Of a stretch of DNA of 64,000 nt, positions 34,692-42,642 are shown piece by piece. The stretch is from an uncultured Bacteroidales bacterium (GTDB lineage Bacteria; Bacteroidota; Bacteroidia; Bacteroidales; P3): the NCBI GenBank assembly GCA_900314725.1, contig OMWJ01000003.1:123392-187391 (forward strand). The letters run 5' to 3'. Every line of letters begins with the position of its first letter. Positions within the stretch are counted from its first letter, which is position 1. The notes beneath the pieces were generated by a model that saw only the letters and a program-made list of their open reading frames with translations, was not told the origin of the DNA and did no database searches. The translations under genes were made by a program, and so were the position numbers.

Positions 34692-35423
34692 CTAAGAAAT
34701 ATTTCTTTTTTTTATTTTAAATTTCATTGTTTCAAGACTAAGGAGGTCTATCATAAATAAGGTGTCTTTCATTACCTCGCCTAAGCCTGTAATTATTTTT
34801 ACTACCTCATTAACTTGTAAGGATGCTATCAAAGAAGGCAAAACGCCCATCACACCTTTGTTTATATTACCTTGTTTTTCCAATTTTTCTTGTTCAGGAT
34901 ACAAGTCTCTGTACGAACTTGCATTGGCTTTATAGTTAAACACCGCCATCTGCCCCTTAGTGTCTCCTATTGTACCATAAACAAAAGGCTTGTCTAATTC
35001 TACACAGGTGTCGTTAATAAGATAACGCGTAGCATAGTTGTCAGTGCAATCTAAGACTATATCGTAGTTCTGTATCACATCTCTTGCATTCTCTTGAGTG
35101 AGAAAACAGTTATAAGCAACGATATTTACGTTAGAATTCAGACGTTTTAGACTTTTTTCTGCTAAAAGAACCTTGCTCATATCCACTTCATCTTCTCTGT
35201 AAAGTATCTGACGTTGCAGATTGTGAATACTTACAGTGTCTTTATCCATTATTCCAACAGTGCCTACTCCTGCTGCAACTAAATACAAACTTGCAACACT
35301 TCCTAATCCACCTAAGCCGATTACTAACACTTTAGCCTCTTTTAATTTTGCTTGTCCTACCTCCCCAAAGGATGGGATAAGTATTTGGCGATTATATCTT
35401 TCTATTTCTTTTTCTGATAGCAT
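34692..35423 (-). CDS. HesA/MoeB/ThiF-family adenylyltransferase lacking zinc cysteines
   Basis: A 243-residue E1-like protein that would adenylate the C-terminus of a sulfur-carrier protein. ATP is bound by VIGLGGLGSVASLYLVAAG, with the Asp of IMDKDTV, HNLQRQILYR and the DCTDNYATRYLIND motif following. MoeB/ThiF proteins normally hold zinc through CxxC near R-C-LYPE and a second CxxC near the end. Here the first reads SYRDLYPEQEKL and the C-terminal pair is absent, so the zinc site is lost. No ThiS, MoaD or other carrier is adjacent. It has its own consensus promoter. The family is clear; the pathway is not. Confidence 0.85.
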   Translation of the reverse strand: MLSEKEIERYNRQILIPSFGEVGQAKLKEAKVLVIGLGGLGSVASLYLVAAGVGTVGIMDKDTVSIHNLQRQILYREDEVDMSKVLLAEKSLKRLNSNVNIVAYNCFLTQENARDVIQNYDIVLDCTDNYATRYLINDTCVELDKPFVYGTIGDTKGQMAVFNYKANASSYRDLYPEQEKLEKQGNINKGVMGVLPSLIASLQVNEVVKIITGLGEVMKDTLFMIDLLSLETMKFKIKKRNIS

Positions 35424-35450
35424 ATTCTATATATTCTTTACAAGACTTTG

Positions 35451-35482
35451 CAAAAATAATCCATATTTATCAACTGAGCAAA
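35451..35482 (-). promoter_or_regulatory. Bacteroidetes promoter for the HesA/ThiF gene
   Basis: On the minus strand TTTG (35479-35482), 20 bases, TATTTTTG (35451-35458), 27 bases before the ATG. A good consensus match. It is divergent from the GH3 promoter with repeat cluster C between them. Confidence 0.7.
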
Positions 35483-35538
35483 ATGAATTTTATATTTTCG
35501 TTTTTAGTGTAGAAAACTTTAGTGTAAGAGTGCGTGAA

Positions 35539-35624
35539 AAAAGAGTTGGTTTTAATTTTTTAAAACCAACTCTTTACACCCTAAACATCAAGATTTAAAT
35601 TTTTAAAACCAACTCTTTTTTCAT
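35539..35624. repeat. repeat cluster C in a divergent promoter region
   Basis: A perfect 16-base hairpin (35540-35555 with 35560-35575) nearly identical to that of cluster B. It is followed by one unit in inverse orientation (TACACCCTAAACATCAAG, 35575-35592) and a second copy of the right arm (TTTTAAAACCAACTC, 35601-35615) ending CTTTTTTCAT. Unlike the other clusters it sits between two divergent genes, 75 bases before the GH3 promoter. Confidence 0.75.
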
Positions 35625-35698
35625 CAAAAGAAAAAGGTGTATATTTTAGTAGTTTTCTTTAACTAGTTTATAATAAAATATTGTGCAAAAATTTAATA

Positions 35699-35730
35699 TT
35701 TGCTGTGAAAGAAAATTTGTTGTACTTTTG
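35699..35730 (+). promoter_or_regulatory. Bacteroidetes promoter for the GH3-family gene
   Basis: TTTG (35699-35702), 20 bases, TACTTTTG (35723-35730), about 50 bases before the ATG at 35780. An exact match to the consensus pattern. Confidence 0.75.
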
Positions 35731-35779
35731 CAGTTTAAAAGTTTTATAATTTGTAGCAACATTTTAAATCTTAGAGAGT

Positions 35780-37276
35780 ATGCCTTTCAATGCTATTATG
35801 AGCAAGATAATGCTAATGCGTTTGCCTCAGATAGAGAACTTTATGAAAAATCCTATTGAAGTTCAACATAAAGTCTTTCTGAATCTTATAGACTCTGCAA
35901 AAGATACTGTTTGGGGTAAATATTATGACTATAAATCAATTAAAAATGAATACTCTTTTGCACAACAAGTGCCGTTGAATGACTATAACTCTCTGCTTCC
36001 ATTCTTTTCCCGTATAATAAGGGGAGAACAAAATGTACTTTGGCCTTCTGAAATCAAGTGGTTCTCTAAATCAAGCGGGACAACATCAAGTAAAAGCAAA
36101 CTTATACCTGTTAGTAAGGAGTCTTTAGAGGACTGTCATTATAAAGGAGGAAAAGATATGCTTTCGCTTTATTGCAATAATCATCCTGAAAGCAATATAT
36201 TTTCTGGATCTTCTTTGGCTCTCGGAGGTTCAAAACAGGATAATGTTTATAATAACGATATTTTTTGCGGTGATGTTTCAGCAATTATTATAGATAATCT
36301 TCCTTTTTGGGCAGAATGGTTCAGAGTTCCAAAGAAAGATATTGCTCTTATGCCAGAATGGGAAGAGAAACTACAACGAATGATAGAGAGTGTTGGAAAA
36401 GAAAACGTAGTTTCTCTATCTGGAGTGCCTTCATGGATGTTGGTTTTGTTGAAAGGTGTAATGGAGCATACAGGAAAGAGAATAGAAGATGTGTGGCCTA
36501 ATCTGGAGGTTTATTTTCATGGTGGTGTTAGTTTCCGTCCTTATGTTGAGCAATTTGCGGCTATTCTTCCAAAGACGATAAACTATATGGAAACGTATAA
36601 CGCTTCTGAAGGTTTCTTCGGTTTGCAGGATAGAAAAGATTTGGACACAATGTTGTTGCTGTTAGACTATGGAATATATTACGAATTTATTCCTTTTGAG
36701 GACTTGGAAAAAGAAAATAAACGTGTCCTTCCGCTTGCAGATGTAGAACTTGGTAAAAACTATGCCATGGTTATAAGTACAAATGGCGGATTGTGGAGGT
36801 ATCTTATAGGAGATACTGTTTGTTTTACAGAAAAGTGTCCTTATAGATTCAAGATAACAGGCAGGACAAAGAATTATATAAATCTTTGTGGAGAAGAAAT
36901 AATTGTAGATAATGCCGACAAAGCTCTTGGTATTGCATGTAAAGCAACAGATGCCGAAATAAAAGATTATACAGGAGCACCTTTACAAGATAAGGAACAA
37001 GGAATAAACAGGCACGAGTGGATAATAGAATTTAATACAGCACCTAATGATATAGAAAAATTTATAGATATTTTTGATAAAGCATTACAAGATGTTAATT
37101 CTGACTATGAAGCAAAAAGGTATAAAGATTTTGTTCTGAAACGACCTATAGTTCATATAGCTAAAGAAGGATTATTCTATTCTTGGTTGAAAAGCAAGAA
37201 CAAACTTGGAGGACAGCACAAAATACCTCGTTTGAGCAATGAAAGAAACTTTGTTGAAGAACTTTTAAAAATGTAA
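35780..37276 (+). CDS. GH3-family acyl-adenylating enzyme
   Basis: A 498-residue cytosolic protein of the GH3 (auxin-response-like) branch of the acyl-adenylate-forming superfamily. These join carboxylates to amino acids or thiols through AMP; the bacterial substrate is unknown. Motifs include WFSKSSGTTSSKSKLIPVS (the ATP P-loop-like motif), YNASEGFFGLQ (the second adenylate motif), VISTNGGLWRYLIGDTVCF and KITGRTKNYINLCGEE. It is the first gene of a run with sufE and the sufT-like gene (6 and 11 bases apart), an arrangement with no obvious metabolic logic, driven by a clear promoter. Confidence 0.9.
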   Translation: MPFNAIMSKIMLMRLPQIENFMKNPIEVQHKVFLNLIDSAKDTVWGKYYDYKSIKNEYSFAQQVPLNDYNSLLPFFSRIIRGEQNVLWPSEIKWFSKSSGTTSSKSKLIPVSKESLEDCHYKGGKDMLSLYCNNHPESNIFSGSSLALGGSKQDNVYNNDIFCGDVSAIIIDNLPFWAEWFRVPKKDIALMPEWEEKLQRMIESVGKENVVSLSGVPSWMLVLLKGVMEHTGKRIEDVWPNLEVYFHGGVSFRPYVEQFAAILPKTINYMETYNASEGFFGLQDRKDLDTMLLLLDYGIYYEFIPFEDLEKENKRVLPLADVELGKNYAMVISTNGGLWRYLIGDTVCFTEKCPYRFKITGRTKNYINLCGEEIIVDNADKALGIACKATDAEIKDYTGAPLQDKEQGINRHEWIIEFNTAPNDIEKFIDIFDKALQDVNSDYEAKRYKDFVLKRPIVHIAKEGLFYSWLKSKNKLGGQHKIPRLSNERNFVEELLKM

Positions 37277-37282
37277 TAGTTT

Positions 37283-37711
37283 ATGACAATACAAGAAATA
37301 GAACAAGAGATAATAGAAGAGTTCTCTGTTTTTGAAGATTGGATGGATAAATATAATTATCTTATAGAGTTGGGAAGAGAATGCCCGATAATAGAAGAAA
37401 AAGACAAAAACGACAATAATCTAATTAAAGGTTGTCAGTCTAAAGTGTGGGTGTCAGCAAAAATGGATGGAGATGTAATGGATATAAAGGCCGATAGTGA
37501 TGCGGTGATAACAAAAGGAATTATAACATTATTGCTTCGTGTTTTTAATCGTCAAAAACCTAAGGATGTAGAAAATGCTGATATAAGTTTTATAGATACT
37601 ATAGGCTTAACATCTCATCTTTCTCCGACACGTTCAAATGGATTGAATGCAATGTTGAAGCAGATAAAACTTTATGCAATGGCTTTTTCTATTCAAGAAA
37701 ACAGTAAATAA
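37283..37711 (+). CDS. sufE: SufE-family Fe-S sulfur acceptor
   Basis: A 142-residue cytosolic protein that takes persulfide sulfur from SufS and raises its activity. The family core is present: FEDWMDKYNYLIELGRECP, then LIKGCQSKVWVSAKMDGD, whose Cys (about C50) is the sulfur acceptor, DAVITKGIITLLL and the late TSHLSPTRSNGLNAMLKQIK. It is adjacent to a sufT-like gene but 35 kb from sufS (538). Six bases separate it from the GH3 gene. Confidence 0.94.
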   Translation: MTIQEIEQEIIEEFSVFEDWMDKYNYLIELGRECPIIEEKDKNDNNLIKGCQSKVWVSAKMDGDVMDIKADSDAVITKGIITLLLRVFNRQKPKDVENADISFIDTIGLTSHLSPTRSNGLNAMLKQIKLYAMAFSIQENSK

Positions 37712-37722
37712 CCTTATATATT

Positions 37723-38037
37723 ATGGATGAAAAAGAGATACTAAAAGATAGGATAATACAAACTATAAAAACAATATATGACCCAGAAATTCCGGTAAAT
37801 ATATGGGATATGGGATTAATCTATAATATAGACATAGATGATGACTATTTTGTTCTGATAGAAATGACTCTTACTGCTCCTAATTGTCCTGAAGCTGAAA
37901 GTCTGCCACGAGAAGTAGAAGAAAAAGTAAAGCAAGTAGATGGAGTTCAAAACCTACAAGTGAAGTTGGTTTTTGAACCAGAATGGGATATAAGAAAACT
38001 TAGCGATGAAGCGAAATTGGAACTCGGTCTTCTATAA
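37723..38037 (+). CDS. SufT-like MIP18-family Fe-S assembly protein
   Basis: A 104-residue DUF59/MIP18 protein. The motifs YDPEIPVNIWDMGLIYNI, LIEMTLTAPNCPEAESLP with the conserved Cys, and VQNLQVKLVFEPEWDIRKLSDEAK match SufT and related factors that help mature Fe-S proteins. Length is typical for the single-domain form. It follows sufE by 11 bases and overlaps the permease gene by 32 bases. A role in Fe-S cluster insertion is supported by family and neighbour. Confidence 0.9.
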   Translation: MDEKEILKDRIIQTIKTIYDPEIPVNIWDMGLIYNIDIDDDYFVLIEMTLTAPNCPEAESLPREVEEKVKQVDGVQNLQVKLVFEPEWDIRKLSDEAKLELGLL

Positions 38038-39139
38038 TCTTAGAAATAAGAAATATAATAAAGAGGCAACCTCTGTTAATCCGGATAAAGTTGTTTGGCA
38101 AAGGCTAAGAAAAAATCCGTTAGCTATTGTTGCCATGTGTATTATTGGTTTGTTTGTTGCTATTGCTATATTTGGCTATTGGATAACACCAGATAAGACT
38201 CCTTTTGCTAATGAACAACACTTAGAAATAGCAGTGGAAAAGCCTGGATTCAAGGTGCAATTCCTTCATATTTATGATAAGAAACCTGTAAAGCAGAACA
38301 TATTTAAGACGATGCTGTTTGGTAAGCCTTCTTCTACAACTGATATACCTATTTATTCTTATGAAAAAACAGAAAAAGGTCTGCGGTATGAAATATTTAC
38401 AGGAGATAATCCTAACGAAGGAGAAGTTAAAACATTAGATAATAATACACGCTATGAGATTTCAACAAGAACATTTCCTCTTGGAACAGATAGATATGGA
38501 CGTTGTTTGCTTTCTCAACTAATGATAGGAACAAGAGTGTCTCTTTCTGTAGGTTTTATTGCTATTATTATAGCTGTGCTTATAGGTATTGCTTTAGGTT
38601 CTTTAGCAGGATATTATGGTGGAAAGATAGATGCAATAATAATGTGGATAATTAATGTTGTATGGTCTATTCCTACTATTCTTCTTGTTATTGCTATTAC
38701 ATTTGCTTTAGGTAAAGGCTTTTGGCAGATATTTGTTGCAGTAGGATTAACAATGTGGGTAGATATTGCTCGTATGGTGAGAGGTCAGGTGATGTCTTTG
38801 AAGGAAAAAGAGTTTGTTATGGCTGGTAAAGTTTTAGGATTTTCAGATGCAAGGATTATAATAAAGCATATACTTCCTAATGTTGTTGGAGCTTTAACCG
38901 TTATTATTACATCTAATTTCGCTACTGCAATACTACAAGAAGCAGGATTAAGTTTTCTCGGTCTTGGAGTACAACCTCCGATGCCTTCTTGGGGGAGTAT
39001 GATAAAAGAAAATTATGGATATATTATACTTGACGCTGCTTATATGGCAATTATTCCAGGTATAGCGATTATGCTTTTAGTTCTTTCTTTCTTTATGCTT
39101 GGTAATGCATTAAGACAAGCTATGAATGTAAAACAATAA
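38006..39139 (+). CDS. orphan OppC/DppC-type ABC transporter permease
   Basis: A 377-residue inner-membrane permease of the peptide/nickel group. After one N-terminal helix (PLAIVAMCIIGLFVAIAIFG), a periplasmic segment of about 110 residues (60-165) leads to the Pfam-type OppC_N-to-permease arrangement. Next come TFPLGTDRYGRCLLSQLMIG, five further helices, the EAA loop (GKVLGFSDARIIIKHILPNVV) and AGLSFLGLGVQPPMPSWG. The start overlaps the sufT-like gene by 32 bases; no later in-frame start is suitable. No OppB permease, ATPase or binding protein is adjacent, so its partners must be encoded elsewhere. Confidence 0.88.
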   Translation: MKRNWNSVFYNLRNKKYNKEATSVNPDKVVWQRLRKNPLAIVAMCIIGLFVAIAIFGYWITPDKTPFANEQHLEIAVEKPGFKVQFLHIYDKKPVKQNIFKTMLFGKPSSTTDIPIYSYEKTEKGLRYEIFTGDNPNEGEVKTLDNNTRYEISTRTFPLGTDRYGRCLLSQLMIGTRVSLSVGFIAIIIAVLIGIALGSLAGYYGGKIDAIIMWIINVVWSIPTILLVIAITFALGKGFWQIFVAVGLTMWVDIARMVRGQVMSLKEKEFVMAGKVLGFSDARIIIKHILPNVVGALTVIITSNFATAILQEAGLSFLGLGVQPPMPSWGSMIKENYGYIILDAAYMAIIPGIAIMLLVLSFFMLGNALRQAMNVKQ

Positions 39140-39199
39140 TCTTTTTGTTCTATAGTTAAAATATATCTTGTTTTTTTTCGTTAGATAGATAAAAGTTTG

Positions 39200-39207
39200 T
39201 ATTTTTG
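39200..39207 (+). promoter_or_regulatory. -7 box for the bamD operon
   Basis: TATTTTTG, 27 bases before the bamD ATG. At the 19-base distance the sequence is TTCG, a poor -33. It starts the bamD-rpoZ-coaBC-porD unit. Confidence 0.5.
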
Positions 39208-39234
39208 CAATTCCTTATATTAGAATAATAAAAG

Positions 39235-40068
39235 ATGAATTTACTTGGTAATATAAAGCATAATATCTTAACAAAACTAACCTTAATTGTTGTCTTGTTT
39301 GTTTTGTTGTCTTCTTGCGCATCAAAACATAAAAAGCTTTTGCAAAGCAATGATAATGAAGCGAAGTATGAAGCTGCAGTAAAAGCATACGAATTGGGAG
39401 ATTATTATCACGCAGACCAGTTATTTGAAAACCTTTTATTCTATTTCCGTGGTAAAGATAAGGCTGAAGATGTGAATATGTATTATGGTAAGAGCCTTAT
39501 GGGAAATAAAGATTATTATTCTGCAGGTTATCAGTTTGAGAACTTTGTCCGTTGGTTTCCTTATTCTCCTAAAGCAGAAGAAGCATTATTTCTTTCTGCA
39601 TATTGTAAGTATATGGAATCACCAGATTTTTATTTGGATCAGACCATAACAAAAGAGTCTATGAAGGCTTTTCAAGACTATGTAGATAAATATCCAGAAT
39701 CTCCACGAGTTAATGAAGCTAATAAATATTTAGATGAACTTCGGCTAAAACTTATTAAGAAAGATTACACAACAGCATATAACTATTATAAAGTAGAACA
39801 ATATCAAGCAGCACATGTTGCTCTTTCTAATTTCATAGCAAAATATTCTGACCAAACACAGTATCGTCAAGATGCAATGTATTACATTGTTCTTGCAGAC
39901 TATTACTATGCAAAGGAAAGTATTGAAGAAAAACAAAGAGAAAGATGGAATACTATGATTTTGGACTATGAAAGATATGCTGCATTGTTTGAAAACTTTA
40001 CCGATAAGAAGAAGGTGGAGGATTTAAAAGAGAAATATGAATTTGCAAAAAAACAAGTAGAAAATTAA
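39235..40068 (+). CDS. bamD: outer-membrane assembly lipoprotein BamD
   Basis: A 277-residue lipoprotein of the BAM complex, which inserts beta-barrels in the outer membrane. The lipobox is LLSSC at about residues 21-25. TPR-like helices follow: KYEAAVKAYELGDYYHADQLFENLLFYF, then the GKSLMGNKDYYSAGYQFENFVRWFPYSPKAEEALFLSAYC core, TMKAFQDYVDKYPESPRVNEA-type repeats and AYNYYKVEQYQAAHVALSNFI. Five repeats fit the BamD scaffold. In Bacteroidetes it is commonly followed by rpoZ-like and coaBC genes, as here, 15 bases later. Confidence 0.93.
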   Translation: MNLLGNIKHNILTKLTLIVVLFVLLSSCASKHKKLLQSNDNEAKYEAAVKAYELGDYYHADQLFENLLFYFRGKDKAEDVNMYYGKSLMGNKDYYSAGYQFENFVRWFPYSPKAEEALFLSAYCKYMESPDFYLDQTITKESMKAFQDYVDKYPESPRVNEANKYLDELRLKLIKKDYTTAYNYYKVEQYQAAHVALSNFIAKYSDQTQYRQDAMYYIVLADYYYAKESIEEKQRERWNTMILDYERYAALFENFTDKKKVEDLKEKYEFAKKQVEN

Positions 40069-40083
40069 AATATTTTAATAGTA

Positions 40084-40446
40084 ATGGATTACAAAAAAAC
40101 AACTGCTGATACAAGCATTAAGACAAGAGATATTAATAATTTTGATGAACTTACAACCAATGTTTATGAGACAGTAGCGATGCTTTCTAAACGTTCAGAC
40201 CAAATAGCAAGTGAGTTAAAGCAAGAACTATATAAGAAAATAGAAGACTTTGCCATAAAAGACAACTCATTGGAAGATACTTTTGAGAATAAAGAACAGA
40301 TAGAGGTGTCTCGTTTCTATGAACGTTTGCCCAAACCTTATCTTATTGCTATAAGAGAGTATTTGGATAAAGAATTAGTATACAGAAACGATACTCTACA
40401 GCATGGCAATATGGAAAAGCCAGAAAAAGAAATTGTAACTGAATAA
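40084..40446 (+). CDS. rpoZ: RNA polymerase omega subunit, Bacteroidetes type
   Basis: A 120-residue divergent omega subunit that helps assemble RNA polymerase. The family helix is NVYETVAMLSKRSDQIASELKQEL, matching the Y-x-AV-x-I-x-A-x-RA/KR-x-x-QI pattern of omega. The rest is acidic. Position between bamD and coaBC is the usual one in Bacteroidetes, where this protein is annotated as RpoZ or an omega-like protein. No membrane segment is seen. The call rests partly on gene order. Confidence 0.8.
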   Translation: MDYKKTTADTSIKTRDINNFDELTTNVYETVAMLSKRSDQIASELKQELYKKIEDFAIKDNSLEDTFENKEQIEVSRFYERLPKPYLIAIREYLDKELVYRNDTLQHGNMEKPEKEIVTE

Positions 40447-40461
40447 TTTAAAACTATTATT

Positions 40462-41652
40462 ATGATTGGCAAGAGAATATTGGTAGGTGTTAGTGGAGGC
40501 ATTGCTGCTTATAAGATACCTATGCTTGTTCGCTTGCTTACCAAAGAAAGAAACGAAGTAAAAGTTGTAGCAACAGACAATGCATTAAACTTCGTTTCAG
40601 AACTAACTTTACAAACACTTTCAAAACATAAAGTATATACAGATATGTTCCTGCCATACGAAGAAAGCACAACGGAACATATTTCATTATCTGAGTGGGC
40701 TGATGTTTTTGTTGTAGCACCAGCTACTGCTAATATTATAGGAAAGTATGCTAATGGTGTTGCTAATGATGCTCTTTCTACAGTGTTGTTAGCTTTTGAA
40801 AAGAAAGTTTTTTTTGCTCCTGCTATGAATACTGCTATGTATAATAACCAAGCAGTACAAAATAATCTTAAAACCTTACAGAGCAGAGGTGTTGAATTAA
40901 TAGAGGGAGAAGAAGGAGAACTCGCTTGTGGTAGTGTCGGCAAGGGAAGGATGGCAGAAGTAGAACAGATATTTGAATCTATAGACAAATATTTTTCGCA
41001 AGCAGAAGACCTGAGAGGAAAAACATTTCTTGTTACAGCAGGTCCAACAGTAGAGCAAATAGATAGTGTTAGATATATTTCAAATAACTCTTCTGGTAAA
41101 ATGGGATATGCTCTTGCTCGAGAAATATTGCAAAGGGGAGGAAAAGTTAGTTTGATTAGTGGCCCTGTTAGTGAGACAATAGAAGATAATAGTAATTTAA
41201 ATCTTGTAAAAGTTAAGTCAGCTGAACAGATGTACGAAGCAAGTATGCGAGAATTTGCAAAAAGTGATGCTGCTATATGTTCTGCTGCTGTTGCGGATTA
41301 TACTCCAAAGCAAGTATTCTCTGGCAAAATGAAGAAGAAAGATCAATCTCTTACCATAGAACTTGAACCAACAAAGGATATACTTAAAACTCTTGGACAA
41401 AATAAAGGAGAGAAGATAGTTGTGGGCTTTGCTCTTGAAAGTAATGATGAGGTAGCAAACGCAAAAAAGAAACTATCTTCAAAGAATTTGGATTTTATTG
41501 TTTTGAATTCTTTAAATGATAAAGGTGCAGGTTTTGAATATACTACTAACAAAGTAACACTTATAGATAAAGACAGTTGTGTTGCTTTACCGCTTAAAAC
41601 AAAACAAGAAGTAGCTAAAGATATTATCAACAAAATAGTAGCATTGCTTTAA
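40462..41652 (+). CDS. coaBC: bifunctional phosphopantothenoylcysteine synthetase/decarboxylase
   Basis: Two steps of coenzyme A synthesis in one 396-residue cytosolic protein. The N-terminal FMN-dependent decarboxylase (CoaC, about 1-180) has VGVSGGIAAYKIP, APATANIIGKYANGVANDALS, FFAPAMNTAMY and EEGELACGSVGKGRMAE, with the catalytic Cys and Lys. The C-terminal CTP-dependent synthetase (CoaB, about 185-396) has FLVTAGPTVEQIDSVRYISNNSSGKMG, the AAVADYTPK motif and GFALES. Length matches E. coli Dfp. It is 15 bases after rpoZ and 3 before porD. Confidence 0.96.
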   Translation: MIGKRILVGVSGGIAAYKIPMLVRLLTKERNEVKVVATDNALNFVSELTLQTLSKHKVYTDMFLPYEESTTEHISLSEWADVFVVAPATANIIGKYANGVANDALSTVLLAFEKKVFFAPAMNTAMYNNQAVQNNLKTLQSRGVELIEGEEGELACGSVGKGRMAEVEQIFESIDKYFSQAEDLRGKTFLVTAGPTVEQIDSVRYISNNSSGKMGYALAREILQRGGKVSLISGPVSETIEDNSNLNLVKVKSAEQMYEASMREFAKSDAAICSAAVADYTPKQVFSGKMKKKDQSLTIELEPTKDILKTLGQNKGEKIVVGFALESNDEVANAKKKLSSKNLDFIVLNSLNDKGAGFEYTTNKVTLIDKDSCVALPLKTKQEVAKDIINKIVALL

Positions 41653-41655
41653 ACT

Positions 41656-42618
41656 ATGAAAAAGAAATTAAACATATTATTATTTGTTTTCTTTTCTGTT
41701 GTGGCTTTTGCCCAAGAGTTTAAAGTTAGTGTATCTGTTTCTGCAACTCAAATACAGGGAACAGATAAAGAAATATTTGTTACTATACAAAATATTCTTA
41801 ATGATTTTGTTAATCAGAAGCAATGGTCAAACTTTCACTATGAAGACGTTGAAAAGATAGAAGGAAGTATAACCATAAACATTAAATCACGTCCCACACA
41901 GGAAGACTTTCAAGGAGATTTGTACGTTCAGCTTAGACGTCCTGTCTATGGTTCTGCTTATACTACAACGATGTTAAACACTCAAGAGAAAGATTTTGCT
42001 TTTAAATTCATAGAGGGGCAGAACTTTGAGTTTGATGAGAATAATTATACCAACAATCTTATTTCTACTATTGCTTTTTATTTGAATTATTTCTTGGCAT
42101 TAGATGGAGATAGTTTCGCTATGAATGGAGGAGAAAGATATTTTCAAACTTGCCAAAACATTGTTTCTGCAGCTCAGCGTAGTGCAAACAAAGGATGGAA
42201 AAGAGCAGAAACAGGAAATAGCAATAAGTACTGGATTGTAGAGAATTTTACCAACTCTGCTTACAGTAAGATACATTCTGTTTGGTATAAATATCATCGT
42301 TTGGGTTTGGATATGCTTAGTGGTGATGACCAAATAACAGCAAGAAACAATATCCTGCAAGCGATAAAAGATTTGCGTTCAGTAAATATGGAACGTAGCG
42401 GGCTTATATGTGTCAGACAGTTTATTGAAGCCAAGTCAGATGAAATTGTTAATATCTATAAATCTGCTCCCGCTAACGAACAGACAGAAATTATCAATCT
42501 TATGAAGGAGATTAATCCTACACAGACAGCGAAATATGAACAAATCAACCAAAATACAAATAATAACTCTAATTCTTTTAACAACAATAATGATGTTAAT
42601 AGTATGAGAGTAAGGTAA
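41656..42618 (+). CDS. porD: PorD-like T9SS protein (DUF4835)
   Basis: A 320-residue exported protein of the DUF4835 family, which includes PorD, required for T9SS function in Porphyromonas. The signal peptide ends VVAFAQ. The family core includes FKVSVSVSATQIQGTDKEIF, FHYEDVEKIEGSITINI, a YGSAYTTTMLNTQEKDFAFKF-type segment and ISTIAFYLNYFLALDGDSFA. The C-terminal 30 residues are Asn-rich and low in complexity (NQNTNNNSNSFNNNND). It starts three bases after coaBC, the usual order in the phylum. Together with the sorting-domain proteins here it implies a working T9SS. Confidence 0.88.
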   Translation: MKKKLNILLFVFFSVVAFAQEFKVSVSVSATQIQGTDKEIFVTIQNILNDFVNQKQWSNFHYEDVEKIEGSITINIKSRPTQEDFQGDLYVQLRRPVYGSAYTTTMLNTQEKDFAFKFIEGQNFEFDENNYTNNLISTIAFYLNYFLALDGDSFAMNGGERYFQTCQNIVSAAQRSANKGWKRAETGNSNKYWIVENFTNSAYSKIHSVWYKYHRLGLDMLSGDDQITARNNILQAIKDLRSVNMERSGLICVRQFIEAKSDEIVNIYKSAPANEQTEIINLMKEINPTQTAKYEQINQNTNNNSNSFNNNNDVNSMRVR

Positions 42619-42642
42619 TTTGGTTACAAAATATATAAAGAC

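Noticed and set aside
40509..40988. 159-codon minus-strand frame
   Set aside because: Antisense shadow of coaBC.
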